This document shows, piece after piece, positions 52,463 through 60,927 of a stretch of DNA of 64,000 bases. Location of the stretch: NCBI RefSeq assembly GCF_003955665.1, contig NZ_RXHU01000024.1:25291-89290 (forward strand). The letters run 5' to 3'. The notes beneath the pieces are model-generated. The model searched no databases. It saw only the letters and a list, made by a program, of their open reading frames with translations, and was not told where the DNA came from. This stretch comes from Paenibacillus whitsoniae (GTDB lineage: Bacteria > Bacillota > Bacilli > Paenibacillales > NBRC-103111). A program made the translations under genes and the position numbers. How positions within the stretch are numbered: the stretch's first letter is position 1; every line of letters begins with the position of its first letter.

Positions 52463-53932
52463 TTACGAATGCTGTTCCTTCACAGGCACATGACCTGCAT
52501 CTTCCGCTGGTGCCTTCACGCGCTTGATGAAGAAGCTCAGTACAAGCGCGATCAAGCCGATCCAGAAGCCGATCAGGAACGCGTCATGCAACCCCGCCAC
52601 AAGCCCTTCGGCCGGGTTCGGATTCGCCGCCGTCTCCATGTACTTCTTCGTGCCGGACGACATGATCGAGATGAACAACGCCGTGCCGATGGCGCCCGCC
52701 ACCTGCTGCAGCGTGTTCAGAATCGCCGTACCGTGCGGGTATAAGTGACGCGGCAGCTCGTTGAGCCCCGTCGTCTGCGCCGGCATCATCACCAGCGAGA
52801 TCCCGATAAGTAGAATAATATGCAGGGTGACAACATAACCGGCTGTCGTCGAAACCGTAATGCCAGTGAACAGCCACACGGCCAGCATCACCAGGATAAG
52901 CCCTGGAATCACAAGGACACGCGGCCCGAACTTGTCGAACAGCTTCCCGGAGATCGGCGCCATGATCCCGTTGATCACACCGCCCGGCATTAGCGTTAAG
53001 CCGGCTTTGAACGCCGTCATCATCAGCGCCGTCTGCAGGAACAGCGGCAGCAGAATCATCGTCGAGAATAACGTCATCATGAGCACCAGCATCATGATCG
53101 TCACCAGCGTAAACATCGGATATTTGAACGCGCGCAGATTCAGGATCGGTTCCTTCATCAGCATTTGACGAATCACGAACAGCACCACAGCGATGCCGCC
53201 GACGACGATCGTCCATACCACCTCAGGCGCTGACCAAGAGCCTTCGCCCGCTTTACTAAAGCCATACACGATGCCGCCAAAGCCGATGCTCGACAGCAAA
53301 ATAGACAAAATATCAACCTTCGGTTTCGTAATATCGGAAACATTCTTCAAATAGGCGGCCGCAAAAATGACGGAGAATAACGCCAGCGGTGTTACCAGGT
53401 AAAATAGCCAGCGCCAGTCAAGCTGGTCAATAATGAGCCCCGCCAATGTCGGCCCGATCGCCGGTCCGAACATGATGACCAGACCGATCATCCCCATGGC
53501 GCCGCCACGTTTCTCTGGAGGGAAAATAACAAGAATCGTATTCATCATGACCGGAAGCATAAGCCCCGTTCCAATTGCCTGCACGACCCGACCCACGAGC
53601 AGCATGCTAAATATCGGTGCAGTTCCGCAAATAACCGTACCGACAAGGAATAGAATCATAGCTGTTAAAAACATCTGCCGCGTTGTAAACCATTGCTGCA
53701 AAAGGGCCGTAACCGGGACAAGCACCCCGATAACCAGCATATATGCCGTAGACAGCCACTGAATCGTCGCCGGCAGGACGCCAAATTCCTTCATCAGATC
53801 CGGGAAAGCAATGTTCAGCAGCGTTTCATTCAAAATCGCTACAAAAGCGCCAATCACCAGCGCAGCGACAATCGGCCCCCGCTTGATGCCGCTCAGGTCG
53901 GCAGAGCCGCCGGCCTCACTTGATATGTTCAC
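52463..53932 (-). CDS. DHA2-family multidrug exporter (LmrB/MdeA type)
   Basis: 489 residues, 14 predicted helices. LNIAFPDLMKEFGVLPATIQWL is the first loop and GRVVQAIGTGLMLPVMMNTI lies in helix 4. PAIGPTLAGLIIDQLDWRWLFYLV is motif C. The start codon is GTG, 7 bp after AGAGGAGG. No regulator gene adjoins it, unlike the other two DHA2 genes here. It is a paralogue of the protein at 44927-46423. Confidence 0.93.
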   Translation of the reverse strand: MNISSEAGGSADLSGIKRGPIVAALVIGAFVAILNETLLNIAFPDLMKEFGVLPATIQWLSTAYMLVIGVLVPVTALLQQWFTTRQMFLTAMILFLVGTVICGTAPIFSMLLVGRVVQAIGTGLMLPVMMNTILVIFPPEKRGGAMGMIGLVIMFGPAIGPTLAGLIIDQLDWRWLFYLVTPLALFSVIFAAAYLKNVSDITKPKVDILSILLSSIGFGGIVYGFSKAGEGSWSAPEVVWTIVVGGIAVVLFVIRQMLMKEPILNLRAFKYPMFTLVTIMMLVLMMTLFSTMILLPLFLQTALMMTAFKAGLTLMPGGVINGIMAPISGKLFDKFGPRVLVIPGLILVMLAVWLFTGITVSTTAGYVVTLHIILLIGISLVMMPAQTTGLNELPRHLYPHGTAILNTLQQVAGAIGTALFISIMSSGTKKYMETAANPNPAEGLVAGLHDAFLIGFWIGLIALVLSFFIKRVKAPAEDAGHVPVKEQHS

Positions 53933-54051
53933 AATTCATCCTCCTCTATCCTATCCATTTTTTTCAAGTACCCCAACCATCTTACCAAATATCGAAGACG
54001 CGAACAAGAACCGAACATTAATTACAATTATTTTTTCCGACCTGCCGTTTT

Positions 54052-54066
54052 TTTACCTTTGGTAAA
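54052..54066. promoter_or_regulatory. Inverted repeat in the exporter/azoreductase gap
   Basis: TTTACC-TTT-GGTAAA is a perfect 6-bp dyad in the 243-bp divergent gap. A shared operator is possible; no regulator gene is adjacent. Confidence 0.4.
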
Positions 54067-54175
54067 TGAGACCGTCCATGGCTATTCCCCCGCGAGGGCA
54101 TAAGTTCACAAGGGGTTTGAAATATTAAATGCTGACGGATTCAGCATCCAAGTTCGTGTACAAAAGGAGAAACCT

Positions 54176-54829
54176 ATGCTACGAGTACTGGTCATTAACG
54201 CGCACCCCAAGGTTGCGATTGAGAAGTCCAAGAGCCTGCAAGTCGCCCGCCATTTTAAAGAGAAGCTCCATGAGCTCGAGCCCACGGCGGCAATCGAAAC
54301 GCTGGAGCTGTACGGCAACGACATTCCTGTCGTAGACGGCGTCGTCCTTAGTGCATGGGGCAAGCTGGCAGCAGGCGAAGATTTGAGTGAAACGGAGCAC
54401 AAAATTACCCATCGCATGGGCGAGCTGCTGGAGAAGTTCAAATGGGCCAATCGCTACGTATTTGTGCTGCCTCTCTACAATTTCAACATTCCCTCCAAGT
54501 TGAAGGATTACCTGGACAACGTTCTGATCGCCCGCGAAACCTTCGCTTACGGCGAGAATGGTCCGATCGGGCTGCTAAACGACGGCCGCAAGGTGTTGGT
54601 GATTCAGGCGAGCGACGGGATCTATTCCCAGGGCGGCTGGTACGCCGATGTCGAATTTTCTCATAAGTATTTGAAAATGATTTCCACCTTCGTCGGGATC
54701 GATGATTATACGATTATCCGCGCAGAAGGCGGCGCGAGACTCGAGAGGGAAGCCATTCTCAGCAAAGCGAAGCAGGAAGCCGAGGAAGCGGCGAGGCATT
54801 TTGCCGCTCATTCGGGGGTTACTACTTAA
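54176..54829 (+). CDS. azoR: FMN-dependent NADH-azoreductase (AzoR type)
   Basis: 217 residues, flavodoxin-like fold. INAHPKVAIEKSKSLQVARHF is the FMN phosphate loop, FVLPLYNFNIPSKLKDYLDNV (about 99-119) is the AzoR flavin motif, and QASDGIYSQGGW follows. Reduces quinones and azo compounds with NAD(P)H; Bacillus AzoR2 belongs to the MhqR regulon, but no MhqR-type box was seen here. Start ATG follows AAAAGGAG. Confidence 0.92.
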   Translation: MLRVLVINAHPKVAIEKSKSLQVARHFKEKLHELEPTAAIETLELYGNDIPVVDGVVLSAWGKLAAGEDLSETEHKITHRMGELLEKFKWANRYVFVLPLYNFNIPSKLKDYLDNVLIARETFAYGENGPIGLLNDGRKVLVIQASDGIYSQGGWYADVEFSHKYLKMISTFVGIDDYTIIRAEGGARLEREAILSKAKQEAEEAARHFAAHSGVTT

Positions 54830-54867
54830 ACACGAGCCAGCGTGCAATCTATTGGCAGTTTAAAGTG

Positions 54868-54903
54868 AAGCGTAAAGGATCCTTACGTCCCTTACGCTTT
54901 TTT
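54868..54903 (+). terminator. Terminator of the azoreductase gene
   Basis: AAGCGTAA and TTACGCTT form the stem, followed by TTTT. Confidence 0.85.
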
Positions 54904-55005
54904 GCTGCGCCTGCCCCTCTTCCTTTAGGTAAAATTTATGCATCTATTTGTCGAATTATGGTATCATCGAATCGTTGAAAGTACTCCTGAACAAAAGGTG
55001 GCCAG

Positions 55006-56475
55006 ATGATGAACGCGCTTGATACTTTGCATCGCCGCAATAAACTGCTTGTGAATATTATTTGGGGGATGCTGCTGCTTGGCTTGGCGGTCGATGTCCT
55101 CACTGGGGCCGGAACGGATTCCATGATCATGCTGCTGCTGGTGGGAACCGTCACTTGCGGCATTGCAACCGTCCTTACGTACAAACGATGGCTAACCACC
55201 TATATCATGTTTATCCTATCCGCCATCATTACGCTGCTTACGCTGCTGCTGATGCTGACCGGCCCGATACTAACGACTTACTTGCTGGTCTATGTCAACC
55301 TGGCGATCATGACCTTGTACGCAAGCTCCCGGGCCATCGCATTCTCCAGCCTCATGGGCGTCCTGCTCACGACATACTTCTTCCTCAGCCCTGATCGGAC
55401 CGCCATATTCGGGGATAACGCACCCATGACAATGTATATGTATTTCGCCTTATTCGCTTTGCCGCTCTTTGTCTCCACCCGGTTCAGCGAAAAGCTGCAG
55501 AAAGAGATGCATAAGCAAAGCGAGCACGCCATCGAGGAAAAAAATAAGTCGGACGACCTCATTCAACAGGTCTCCGCTTCGCTGGCTATGCTGCATGCGT
55601 TCAGCTCGAACCTGAAACAGAATGCGACATCCACGGGCACGATTTCCCGGGAGGTGACCGCTGCCTTCGGTGAAATCACCGCCAGCACGGAAACGCAGAC
55701 CGCCAGTATTACAGACATCAGCGAATCGATTACCGCGATTGAGCAATCCGTCGCCTCCTTGGCGAACCGTGCTACGGAAATGAGTCAGCTCTCCATGTCG
55801 ACGGCACAGCTTACGGCATCGGGGCGTGAGGAAGCAGCATCCCTCGAAGCGCAAATGACGCAAGCCCATCAGACGATCGACTCGTCTGTGCACCTGATGA
55901 ATGAGCTCGACAGCCAAAGCTCGCTCATCCGCGACATCGTCGCGTCGATCAAGCACATTTCGACGCAGACGAACTTGCTCGCGCTGAACGCCGCCATTGA
56001 GGCGGCGCGAGCCGGCGAGCATGGACGCGGCTTCGCTGTCGTGTCCAATGAAATTCGCAAGCTGGCGGAGTCCTCCCAGCAATCAACGGAACAGATCGAG
56101 GGGATTCTCGAAGATATCCGCTCCAAAACGTCGCAGGCCGCCGCGCAAGTCCTGCAGGGCCAGCACTCCGTGGCCAGCGGAAGCGAGGCCGCGCAGAAAG
56201 TGATCCAAGTGATGCGCGCGCTTGCGCGCGACGCCAGTCACTTGGAGAGCCAGTCGGCGCAGGTGAACAGCGCCGCGGACGGACTGAACCGCGAGTATAC
56301 GCGGATCACGGATCAGATGGTGACGATTGCCGGCATCACCGAGGAGAACATGGCATCCATCCAGGAGATGTCCGCCAATATGCAGACGCAGGACAGCCGC
56401 ATCCGCGACATTCTGGAGAGCTTCCTGCAGCTCGACACGCTGACGAACGACTTGGCTCGGATGGCCAAGCGGTAA
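55006..56475 (+). CDS. Methyl-accepting chemotaxis protein with polytopic membrane sensor
   Basis: 489 residues. Six hydrophobic helices in the first 165 residues and no large extracellular loop, so the signal is probably sensed in or at the membrane. No HAMP is visible. The signalling domain has the tip [32 protein letters not shown]. Start ATG follows AAAGGTGG. Bounded by terminators, so it stands alone. Confidence 0.9.
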   Translation: MMNALDTLHRRNKLLVNIIWGMLLLGLAVDVLTGAGTDSMIMLLLVGTVTCGIATVLTYKRWLTTYIMFILSAIITLLTLLLMLTGPILTTYLLVYVNLAIMTLYASSRAIAFSSLMGVLLTTYFFLSPDRTAIFGDNAPMTMYMYFALFALPLFVSTRFSEKLQKEMHKQSEHAIEEKNKSDDLIQQVSASLAMLHAFSSNLKQNATSTGTISREVTAAFGEITASTETQTASITDISESITAIEQSVASLANRATEMSQLSMSTAQLTASGREEAASLEAQMTQAHQTIDSSVHLMNELDSQSSLIRDIVASIKHISTQTNLLALNAAIEAARAGEHGRGFAVVSNEIRKLAESSQQSTEQIEGILEDIRSKTSQAAAQVLQGQHSVASGSEAAQKVIQVMRALARDASHLESQSAQVNSAADGLNREYTRITDQMVTIAGITEENMASIQEMSANMQTQDSRIRDILESFLQLDTLTNDLARMAKR

Positions 56476-56477
56476 AT

Positions 56478-56515
56478 AAAGAGCTAGGCCCTGTTTGCCG
56501 GGGCCTAGCTCTTTT
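56478..56515. terminator. Bidirectional terminator
   Basis: AAAGAGCTAGGCCC and GGGCCTAGCTCTTT form a 14-bp stem between convergent genes. Confidence 0.93.
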
Positions 56516-56519
56516 ATAC

Positions 56520-57158
56520 TTACTCTGCTTCCCCGACCACGGTGAAGCGTGCGTTCTCATGCTGCGGCTGCTCGATTTCATCCACGATGGCAATGGCATA
56601 GTCCGCGTAGCTGACGTAGCTGTCCCCCTTGCTGTTCACGAGCAAATGCTCGTTCCCTTTGCGGTAAGCGCCGGTGCGCTTGCCGTCCGGGTTAAAAAAC
56701 GCCGAAGGACTGACGAATGTCCATCGGATGCCCGAGGCTTCCCGCAAATCTTGCAGATTTTGCGCTTGATTGAGCGCCGTCGCCTTGTACAGCTCCGGAA
56801 AATCCGGCGTGTCGACCACGCGCAGCGTCATCGCTTCGTCGACATACAGACTACCCGCCCCGCCGACGACGATCAGGCGGGTGTTCGGTGCGCCTTGCAG
56901 CGCTGCAATCAACGCACGCCCCGCTTCCACGTGCAGATGCTCTTGGCCTGGCGCCGCGCCGAACGCATTAACGACGACGTCGAAGCCGCCAAGATCCTGT
57001 GCCGTCAGTTCGAAGACGTCTTTGGCCAACACCGCTGCGCCCTCCGGCGCTTTTCCCGCATTCCGCACAATCGCCGTCACTTCATGCCCTCTCGCTGCCG
57101 CTTCCTCCACAATCACACGGCCTGCTTTGCCGCTAGCCCCAATCACACCAATTTTCAT
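56520..57158 (-). CDS. NAD(P)-binding SDR, YwnB-like
   Basis: 212 residues. Rossmann loop IGVIGASGKAGRVIVEEA (3-20). No classical YxxxK pair is clear; the protein fits the NAD(P)H-binding atypical SDR group (NmrA/YwnB). Possibly a redox sensor or a quinone reductase. ATG at 57158 is 9 bp after AGGAGG. It follows the Rrf2 gene on the same strand, with an Rrf2-type operator in the gap, like ywnA-ywnB in Bacillus subtilis. Confidence 0.88.
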   Translation of the reverse strand: MKIGVIGASGKAGRVIVEEAAARGHEVTAIVRNAGKAPEGAAVLAKDVFELTAQDLGGFDVVVNAFGAAPGQEHLHVEAGRALIAALQGAPNTRLIVVGGAGSLYVDEAMTLRVVDTPDFPELYKATALNQAQNLQDLREASGIRWTFVSPSAFFNPDGKRTGAYRKGNEHLLVNSKGDSYVSYADYAIAIVDEIEQPQHENARFTVVGEAE

Positions 57159-57234
57159 TGTACTCTGCCTCCTATTCAAATGTATGATCATCGATCTATT
57201 TTGCGAAAAGGGATCCTGTTCTTATGCCTGTCTC

Positions 57235-57257
57235 GTTGTAATCACATAAGTTACAAC
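57235..57257. promoter_or_regulatory. Rrf2 operator before the SDR gene
   Basis: GTTGTAA-N9-TTACAAC, a perfect 7-bp inverted repeat. It has the same arms and spacing as the site at 57741-57763 in the regulator's own promoter. Confidence 0.8.
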
Positions 57258-57278
57258 AAATGCAGCAGAAGGCGGCAG

Positions 57279-57725
57279 TTACGTTGCCGTACGCTTCGCC
57301 TTAATCTCCTGGGCCAGAACCTCGACCAGTTCTTTCATCGTGATTTCCCGGAGCACACCTTCCATCGCCGATTGTGCCTTCACCAGCAGGAGCCGGAGCA
57401 CCTGCTCAATATTCGCGCCAACTTCGCACGCGGGATTCGGCTGCTCATGCAGATGAAACAGCTTGCCCTCTTCCACCACATCGACGGCATGGAACACATC
57501 CAACAGCGTAACCTCTTCCAGGCTGCGCGCCAGCGTGGCCCCGCCGCTGCCGGCGCGGACGTTGACCAAACCCGCTTTCTTCAAGTAGCCTAGCACCTTC
57601 CGAATAATCACCGGGTTCGTGCCAACGCTGCCTGCGATCCACTCAGAAGTATGATGCTCGGTCGGATGAATGGCAAGCAGCGAAAGAATATGCACGCCAA
57701 TGGAAAACCTGCTGCTGATTTGCAT
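57279..57725 (-). CDS. Rrf2-family regulator, YwnA-like
   Basis: 148 residues. Winged helix: SRFSIGVHILSLLAIHP, SEWIAGSVGTNPVIIRKVLGYLKKAGLVN and RAGSGGATLARSLEEVTLLDVF. A single Cys (PNPACEVG, about residue 103) is present, so no three-Cys iron-sulfur site as in NsrR or IscR; a thiol switch is possible. ATG at 57725 follows AAAGGGTG. Its promoter carries one operator copy, the downstream SDR gene the other. Confidence 0.9.
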   Translation of the reverse strand: MQISSRFSIGVHILSLLAIHPTEHHTSEWIAGSVGTNPVIIRKVLGYLKKAGLVNVRAGSGGATLARSLEEVTLLDVFHAVDVVEEGKLFHLHEQPNPACEVGANIEQVLRLLLVKAQSAMEGVLREITMKELVEVLAQEIKAKRTAT

Positions 57726-57740
57726 GTTGAACACCCTTTC

Positions 57741-57779
57741 GTTGTAATCATTATAGTTACAACTGAACATCTCTGTCAA
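57741..57779 (-). promoter_or_regulatory. Rrf2 gene promoter with overlapping operator
   Basis: On the minus strand, -35 TTGACA (57774-57779), an 18-bp spacer and -10 TATAAT (57750-57755). The -10 lies inside GTTGTAA-N9-TTACAAC (57741-57763), so the regulator should repress itself. Confidence 0.85.
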
Positions 57780-57857
57780 CACTGCATTCTTTCCCAAGGA
57801 CAAGCATGGTATGATGAACCTATTGAACATCATCTCATTTTAAGGAGCGCGATCCCC

Positions 57858-58247
57858 ATGTCCACATCCGTATGGTTAAACTTGCCCATGCACAATATTC
57901 AGACCTCCGCAGCCTTTTACACCCAGCTTGGCTTCGACACCACCGACATGACGGATAAAATCAAGCTCGTTGTCGGCCGCGAGAGACTCATCGTCATGCT
58001 ATTCCCGGAGCCGGTGTTCCGCTCCTTCACAGGTGGCGCGGCGATTGCCAATACAAGCAGCAGCGCGGAAGTACTGATCTCGCTCGGCATGGAAAGCAAA
58101 GCTGCGGTCGACGCCCTGATCGCCAAAGCGGAGAGCGCCGGCGCGACTATCCTTGGTAAACCGCACGATCAAGGCTGGATGTACGGCGCGGCGTTCGCCG
58201 ACCCGGACGGCCACCGTTGGAATCTGCTTTATATGGCGGAGCAATAG
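57858..58247 (+). CDS. VOC superfamily (glyoxalase-like) protein
   Basis: 129 residues, two beta-alpha-beta-beta-beta modules. LPMHNIQTSAAFYTQLGF starts the fold and GAAFADPDGHRWNLLYMAE ends it. The usual metal-binding His/Glu set is incomplete, as in the YaeR/PhnB-like lineages, so it may bind a ligand or antibiotic instead of acting as glyoxalase. Start ATG is 10 bp after AAGGAG. Divergent from the Rrf2 gene; it may share its operator region. Confidence 0.87.
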   Translation: MSTSVWLNLPMHNIQTSAAFYTQLGFDTTDMTDKIKLVVGRERLIVMLFPEPVFRSFTGGAAIANTSSSAEVLISLGMESKAAVDALIAKAESAGATILGKPHDQGWMYGAAFADPDGHRWNLLYMAEQ

Positions 58248-58341
58248 CGATCTCGCCTATTATGTTGTAAAGCCGCCATTGCGCTTAATCTGGCTGCATG
58301 GAGATTAGATATCGGCAACCTGGAAAAATGCAATTCCAGCC

Positions 58342-58537
58342 AAATAGAAGTGGCTAGCCCCCCTTATTTCCTCACATTCCGGCCGGATCGGTCAAATAAG
58401 GGTGGTAAACCCCTCTTATTCTGCGCCGACAGCTCGAAAACGTGCAGATTCACCCCCAATAGAGGTGGTTTACCCCTCCTATATTCTCCTCAATCAGGCT
58501 GAATCGGGCAAATAAGAGTGGTTTAACCCTCTTAAAT
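58342..58537. repeat. Four-unit intergenic repeat element, family E
   Basis: Units centred near 58355, 58407, 58471 and 58524 (pitch about 52, 63, 53 bp). Each reads AAATAAG/AATAGAG, then GTGG, a TAAA or TTTA loop, then CCCCTCTTATT, an imperfect hairpin. The spacer before unit 4 is GGCTGAATCGGGC and before unit 2 GGCCGGATCGGTC. The AAATAAG ends are shared with family A. It lies in the gap between the VOC gene and the gene relic at 58516. Confidence 0.82.
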
Positions 58538-58761
58538 TAAATGAGATTACAGATTCACGTGAACTTCAGATCCCTATTGTTTTTCCCGAACTCAAACAAG
58601 CCATGAAATCTTGCGAATTGCGAATAGACGAGCCTGATCGAGGAAATCAAATCATTCTATGGGGGCGGAAATAATATGAACCATCAAAAGAAATTATTGA
58701 TACTCGTTACAAGATGTTATCCAAATCTTATGCATCAACACCCAATCCAGAGAAATATTAA
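58516..58761 (+). pseudogene. Gene relic, C-terminal fragment with an internal stop
   Basis: One reading frame gives about 52 codons of protein-like sequence (PIVFPELKQAMKSCELRIDE ... QIILWGRK), a TAA at 58672-58674, then another 28 codons in the same frame (EPSKEIIDTRYKMLSKSY ... PNPEKY) ending at 58761. No start codon with a ribosome binding site precedes it, and its 5' end merges with the repeat element. This looks like the decayed 3' end of a gene. Base composition is AT-richer than the neighbours. The family is not recognised. Confidence 0.4.
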
Positions 58762-58789
58762 CATTACCCCTTAAATTGTTATATTGTTC

Positions 58790-58990
58790 CTATTTTGGAA
58801 GGTGCTCGACTAAATAGCTGTAAGTCTGGAGTTGCATACCCAACGTTAACGCTAAGACCTCCTGCAAAGTCAGAATGTAGTGATCTGCCCATTCATAAGC
58901 TTCCCGAGTAGAGTCGAAAATTTTTATTTGCTTCCTTGTAACGCTCATTAATACATTCACTGGCCATTCGGATACCTCCGTAACATCCAT
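58790..58990 (-). CDS. Small hypothetical protein
   Basis: 66 residues, no membrane segment, mixed charged and hydrophobic sequence (KQIKIFDSTREAYEWADHYI, TLQEVLALTLGMQLQTYSYL). No family recognised. A clear ribosome binding site is missing before the first ATG; GGAGG lies inside the frame, so a later GTG (codon 11) may be the true start. It lies next to the gene relic in an AT-rich patch and may itself be a remnant. Confidence 0.4.
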   Translation of the reverse strand: MDVTEVSEWPVNVLMSVTRKQIKIFDSTREAYEWADHYILTLQEVLALTLGMQLQTYSYLVEHLPK

Positions 58991-59111
58991 GAATTGATCT
59001 TAAATATATTGCATATGGGACAATCGACGCAAAATAACACCGCCCCGTACTTCATCATCATCATTCCGTTCAGCATCAATAAATCGAGTCGACCCGCATG
59101 CATTAATTCAT

Positions 59112-59456
59112 TTATTTGCCGCTCGTATATTTCAAATATTCACCGCCCCATTCGAAAAGCGAGTTCAAGCTTGGCTGCAGCTTTTGGCCAAGTTCGCTTA
59201 GCGAGTACTCCACCTTGGGCGGGATTTGAGCATATTCCTTTCGAATGATTAAGCCCGACAGCTCTAATGCCTTTAACTGCTTCGCAAGGGTTGCATGTGT
59301 CAAGTTATCCAGTTTGCGCTGAAGCTCATTAAACCGAAGCGTCTCCTCGCCCAAAAAATACATGATAAGCAAAGCCCATTTTCCCGCCAGCAGCTTCTGA
59401 ACCGTGAAAAATGGACAGCCTTGAATACTCATGTTCTTCTCCATCCTATCATCCAT
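59112..59456 (-). CDS. HxlR-family transcriptional regulator
   Basis: 114 residues. GCPFFTVQKLLAGKWALLIMYFLGEETLRFNELQRKL, THATLAKQLKALELSGLIIRK and IPPKVEYSLSELGQKLQPSLNSLFEWGGEYLK are typical of the family. An N-terminal Cys (IQGCPFF) sits at the position used as redox sensor in YodB-type members. Start: ATG at 59456 lies 5 bp after AAGGTG. Divergent from the SDR gene at 59623, with dyads in the gap, so it likely represses that gene. Confidence 0.9.
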   Translation of the reverse strand: MDDRMEKNMSIQGCPFFTVQKLLAGKWALLIMYFLGEETLRFNELQRKLDNLTHATLAKQLKALELSGLIIRKEYAQIPPKVEYSLSELGQKLQPSLNSLFEWGGEYLKYTSGK

Positions 59457-59490
59457 ATTGGCACCTTCTTATAGTATCTTTTTGTATACC

Positions 59491-59510
59491 TACGATACTA
59501 AAATATCGTA
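59491..59510. promoter_or_regulatory. HxlR operator
   Basis: TACGATA-CTAAAA-TATCGTA is a perfect 7-bp inverted repeat in the divergent gap. A second, wider dyad TAGTATC...GATACTA (59472-59500) overlaps it. Confidence 0.65.
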
Positions 59511-59622
59511 CTTGCTCTAAATTGCGTGTGATATTTATAATACCATAGACCGAGACAATTTATCTTTGACTAAAATAAGCAGAATGGCTTGCTCGCGAAA
59601 AAACATAAAATTGGAGGAAACA

Positions 59623-60477
59623 ATGATGAAATTATTGGTCACCGGAGCAACGGGAAATCTTGGAGCATTCGTCGTAGAAGAATTACTGAAGCTCGTACCT
59701 GCTGAGCAAGTCGCCGTTAGCGTACGCGATCCGAAGAAGGCGGAGCATCTTCGTGCACGCGGTATCGATGTCCGCACCGCAGACTTCAATGACTACGACT
59801 CTTTAGTAACGGCTTTCACTGGTATTGATCGTCTGCTTATGATCTCGACGGACGACTTGATCAACCGGGTCAGTCAGCAGACGGCAGTCGTCAAAGCGGC
59901 AAATGAAGCGAATGTCGGCTTTATTGCGTACACAAGTGCGCCAAATGCGTCCAACAGCAAATTGACGCTTGCCGAAAGCCACAAGAAGACGGAGGAAGCG
60001 ATCCAGCAATCGGGTATTCCGTATGTCATACTGCGCAATAACTGGTATTTGGAAAATGAAATGGCCACATTCCAGACAGTTCTGAACGGCGGACAATGGG
60101 TGATCGCTTCGGGAGAAGGTAAGACGGGTTGGGCAACTCGCCGCGACTATGCCGAAGCGGCGGCTAAGGTGCTTGCCGGACATGGGCGCGAGAACGTCGT
60201 TTACGAATTGACGGGCAAGCTGTTAACGCAAGAGGAATTGTCGGCGATATTCGCGTCGTCTATGGGTCGGACTGTGCAGGTTCAATATGTCGATCCAGCG
60301 GCATATCGCAATATACTGAGTCAAGCAGGACTGCCACAACCGGTTGCCGATATGTTGGCTGCTATGCAAAGCCAGATCGGTGCAGGAGCCCTGGAAGTGG
60401 AAAGCAACGATTTGGAGCAACTGTTAGGCCATCAGCCTACTCCGCTAGAAGAAGCGATCCGTTCCTTGCTTGCGTAA
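59623..60477 (+). CDS. NmrA-like SDR, NAD(P)H:quinone oxidoreductase type (QorB/YtfG-like)
   Basis: 284 residues. The Rossmann loop is LLVTGATGNLGAFVVEEL. ISTDDLINRVSQQ, YTSAPNASNSKLTLAESHKKTEE and LRNNWYLENE match the QorB group, which reduces quinones with NADPH and can sense redox state. Two in-frame ATG codons (59623, 59626) lie 5 and 8 bp after GGAGG. Likely induced through the divergent HxlR regulator. Confidence 0.9.
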   Translation: MMKLLVTGATGNLGAFVVEELLKLVPAEQVAVSVRDPKKAEHLRARGIDVRTADFNDYDSLVTAFTGIDRLLMISTDDLINRVSQQTAVVKAANEANVGFIAYTSAPNASNSKLTLAESHKKTEEAIQQSGIPYVILRNNWYLENEMATFQTVLNGGQWVIASGEGKTGWATRRDYAEAAAKVLAGHGRENVVYELTGKLLTQEELSAIFASSMGRTVQVQYVDPAAYRNILSQAGLPQPVADMLAAMQSQIGAGALEVESNDLEQLLGHQPTPLEEAIRSLLA

Positions 60478-60516
60478 TGATTCACTTGCCGTTACTAACT
60501 GCAGCGTTAAGCCACG

Positions 60517-60558
60517 CCAAAAAACCTCTAAGCCATCTAATGGCCTAGAGGTTTTTGG
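60517..60558. terminator. Bidirectional terminator
   Basis: CCAAAAAACCTCTA.GCCAT and ATGGC.TAGAGGTTTTTGG form a long stem. It lies between the SDR gene and the small minus-strand gene. Confidence 0.92.
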
Positions 60559-60574
60559 TTTCCAGCTTTGCCAA

Positions 60575-60745
60575 CTACGACTCCTGCTCGCCCTTATTCA
60601 CGACTGCAGAAGTGCTGCACACGGAGGCTGCCGCGTCTTCGAACTCTTCTGCGTTGCTGGACGCCAGCTTATCGCCGTATTGGTCAAGTCGGCCCGGATT
60701 CGAGGATGGGCCATCATTGTCAGGTTTGCTGTTTCTTCCCGCCAT
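60575..60745 (-). CDS. Small acidic hydrophilic protein (56 residues), unknown
   Basis: Starts MAGRNSKPDNDGPSSNPGRL; the middle is SSNAEEFEDAAASV and the end NKGEQES. No membrane segment and one Cys. ATG is 6 bp after GAGGTG, and the stop is followed by the bidirectional terminator at 60517-60558, so the frame is flanked by proper signals. Family not recognised. The two-gene layout and hydrophilic composition recall small spore proteins, which is only a guess. Confidence 0.6.
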   Translation of the reverse strand: MAGRNSKPDNDGPSSNPGRLDQYGDKLASSNAEEFEDAAASVCSTSAVVNKGEQES

Positions 60746-60762
60746 GGTGGTCACCTCATCCT

Positions 60763-60849
60763 TTATTCGTTATTGTCATTGGTTTTGTTTTTGTCATTTG
60801 CGGTTTTCTTCGTTGTGTTCTTAGCGCCTTGGCCTTGTTGTTGTGCCAT
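60763..60849 (-). CDS. Very small hydrophilic protein (28 residues), unknown
   Basis: Begins MAQQQGQGAKNTTKKTAND and ends with more Asn, Lys and Thr. ATG is 6 bp after GGGGGGAG. It lies 17 bp upstream of the 56-residue gene on the same strand, and together they look like a two-gene unit. The composition (Gln, Asn, Lys, Thr only) resembles small acid-soluble spore proteins in general character, but no family match is claimed. Confidence 0.55.
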   Translation of the reverse strand: MAQQQGQGAKNTTKKTANDKNKTNDNNE

Positions 60850-60927
60850 GTCGTTCTCCCCCCTTTGCAATAGCCTAGGGGTTATTGTGTCTATCGCAGG
60901 CCGAAAGCATGCGACCCTGCACATGGT

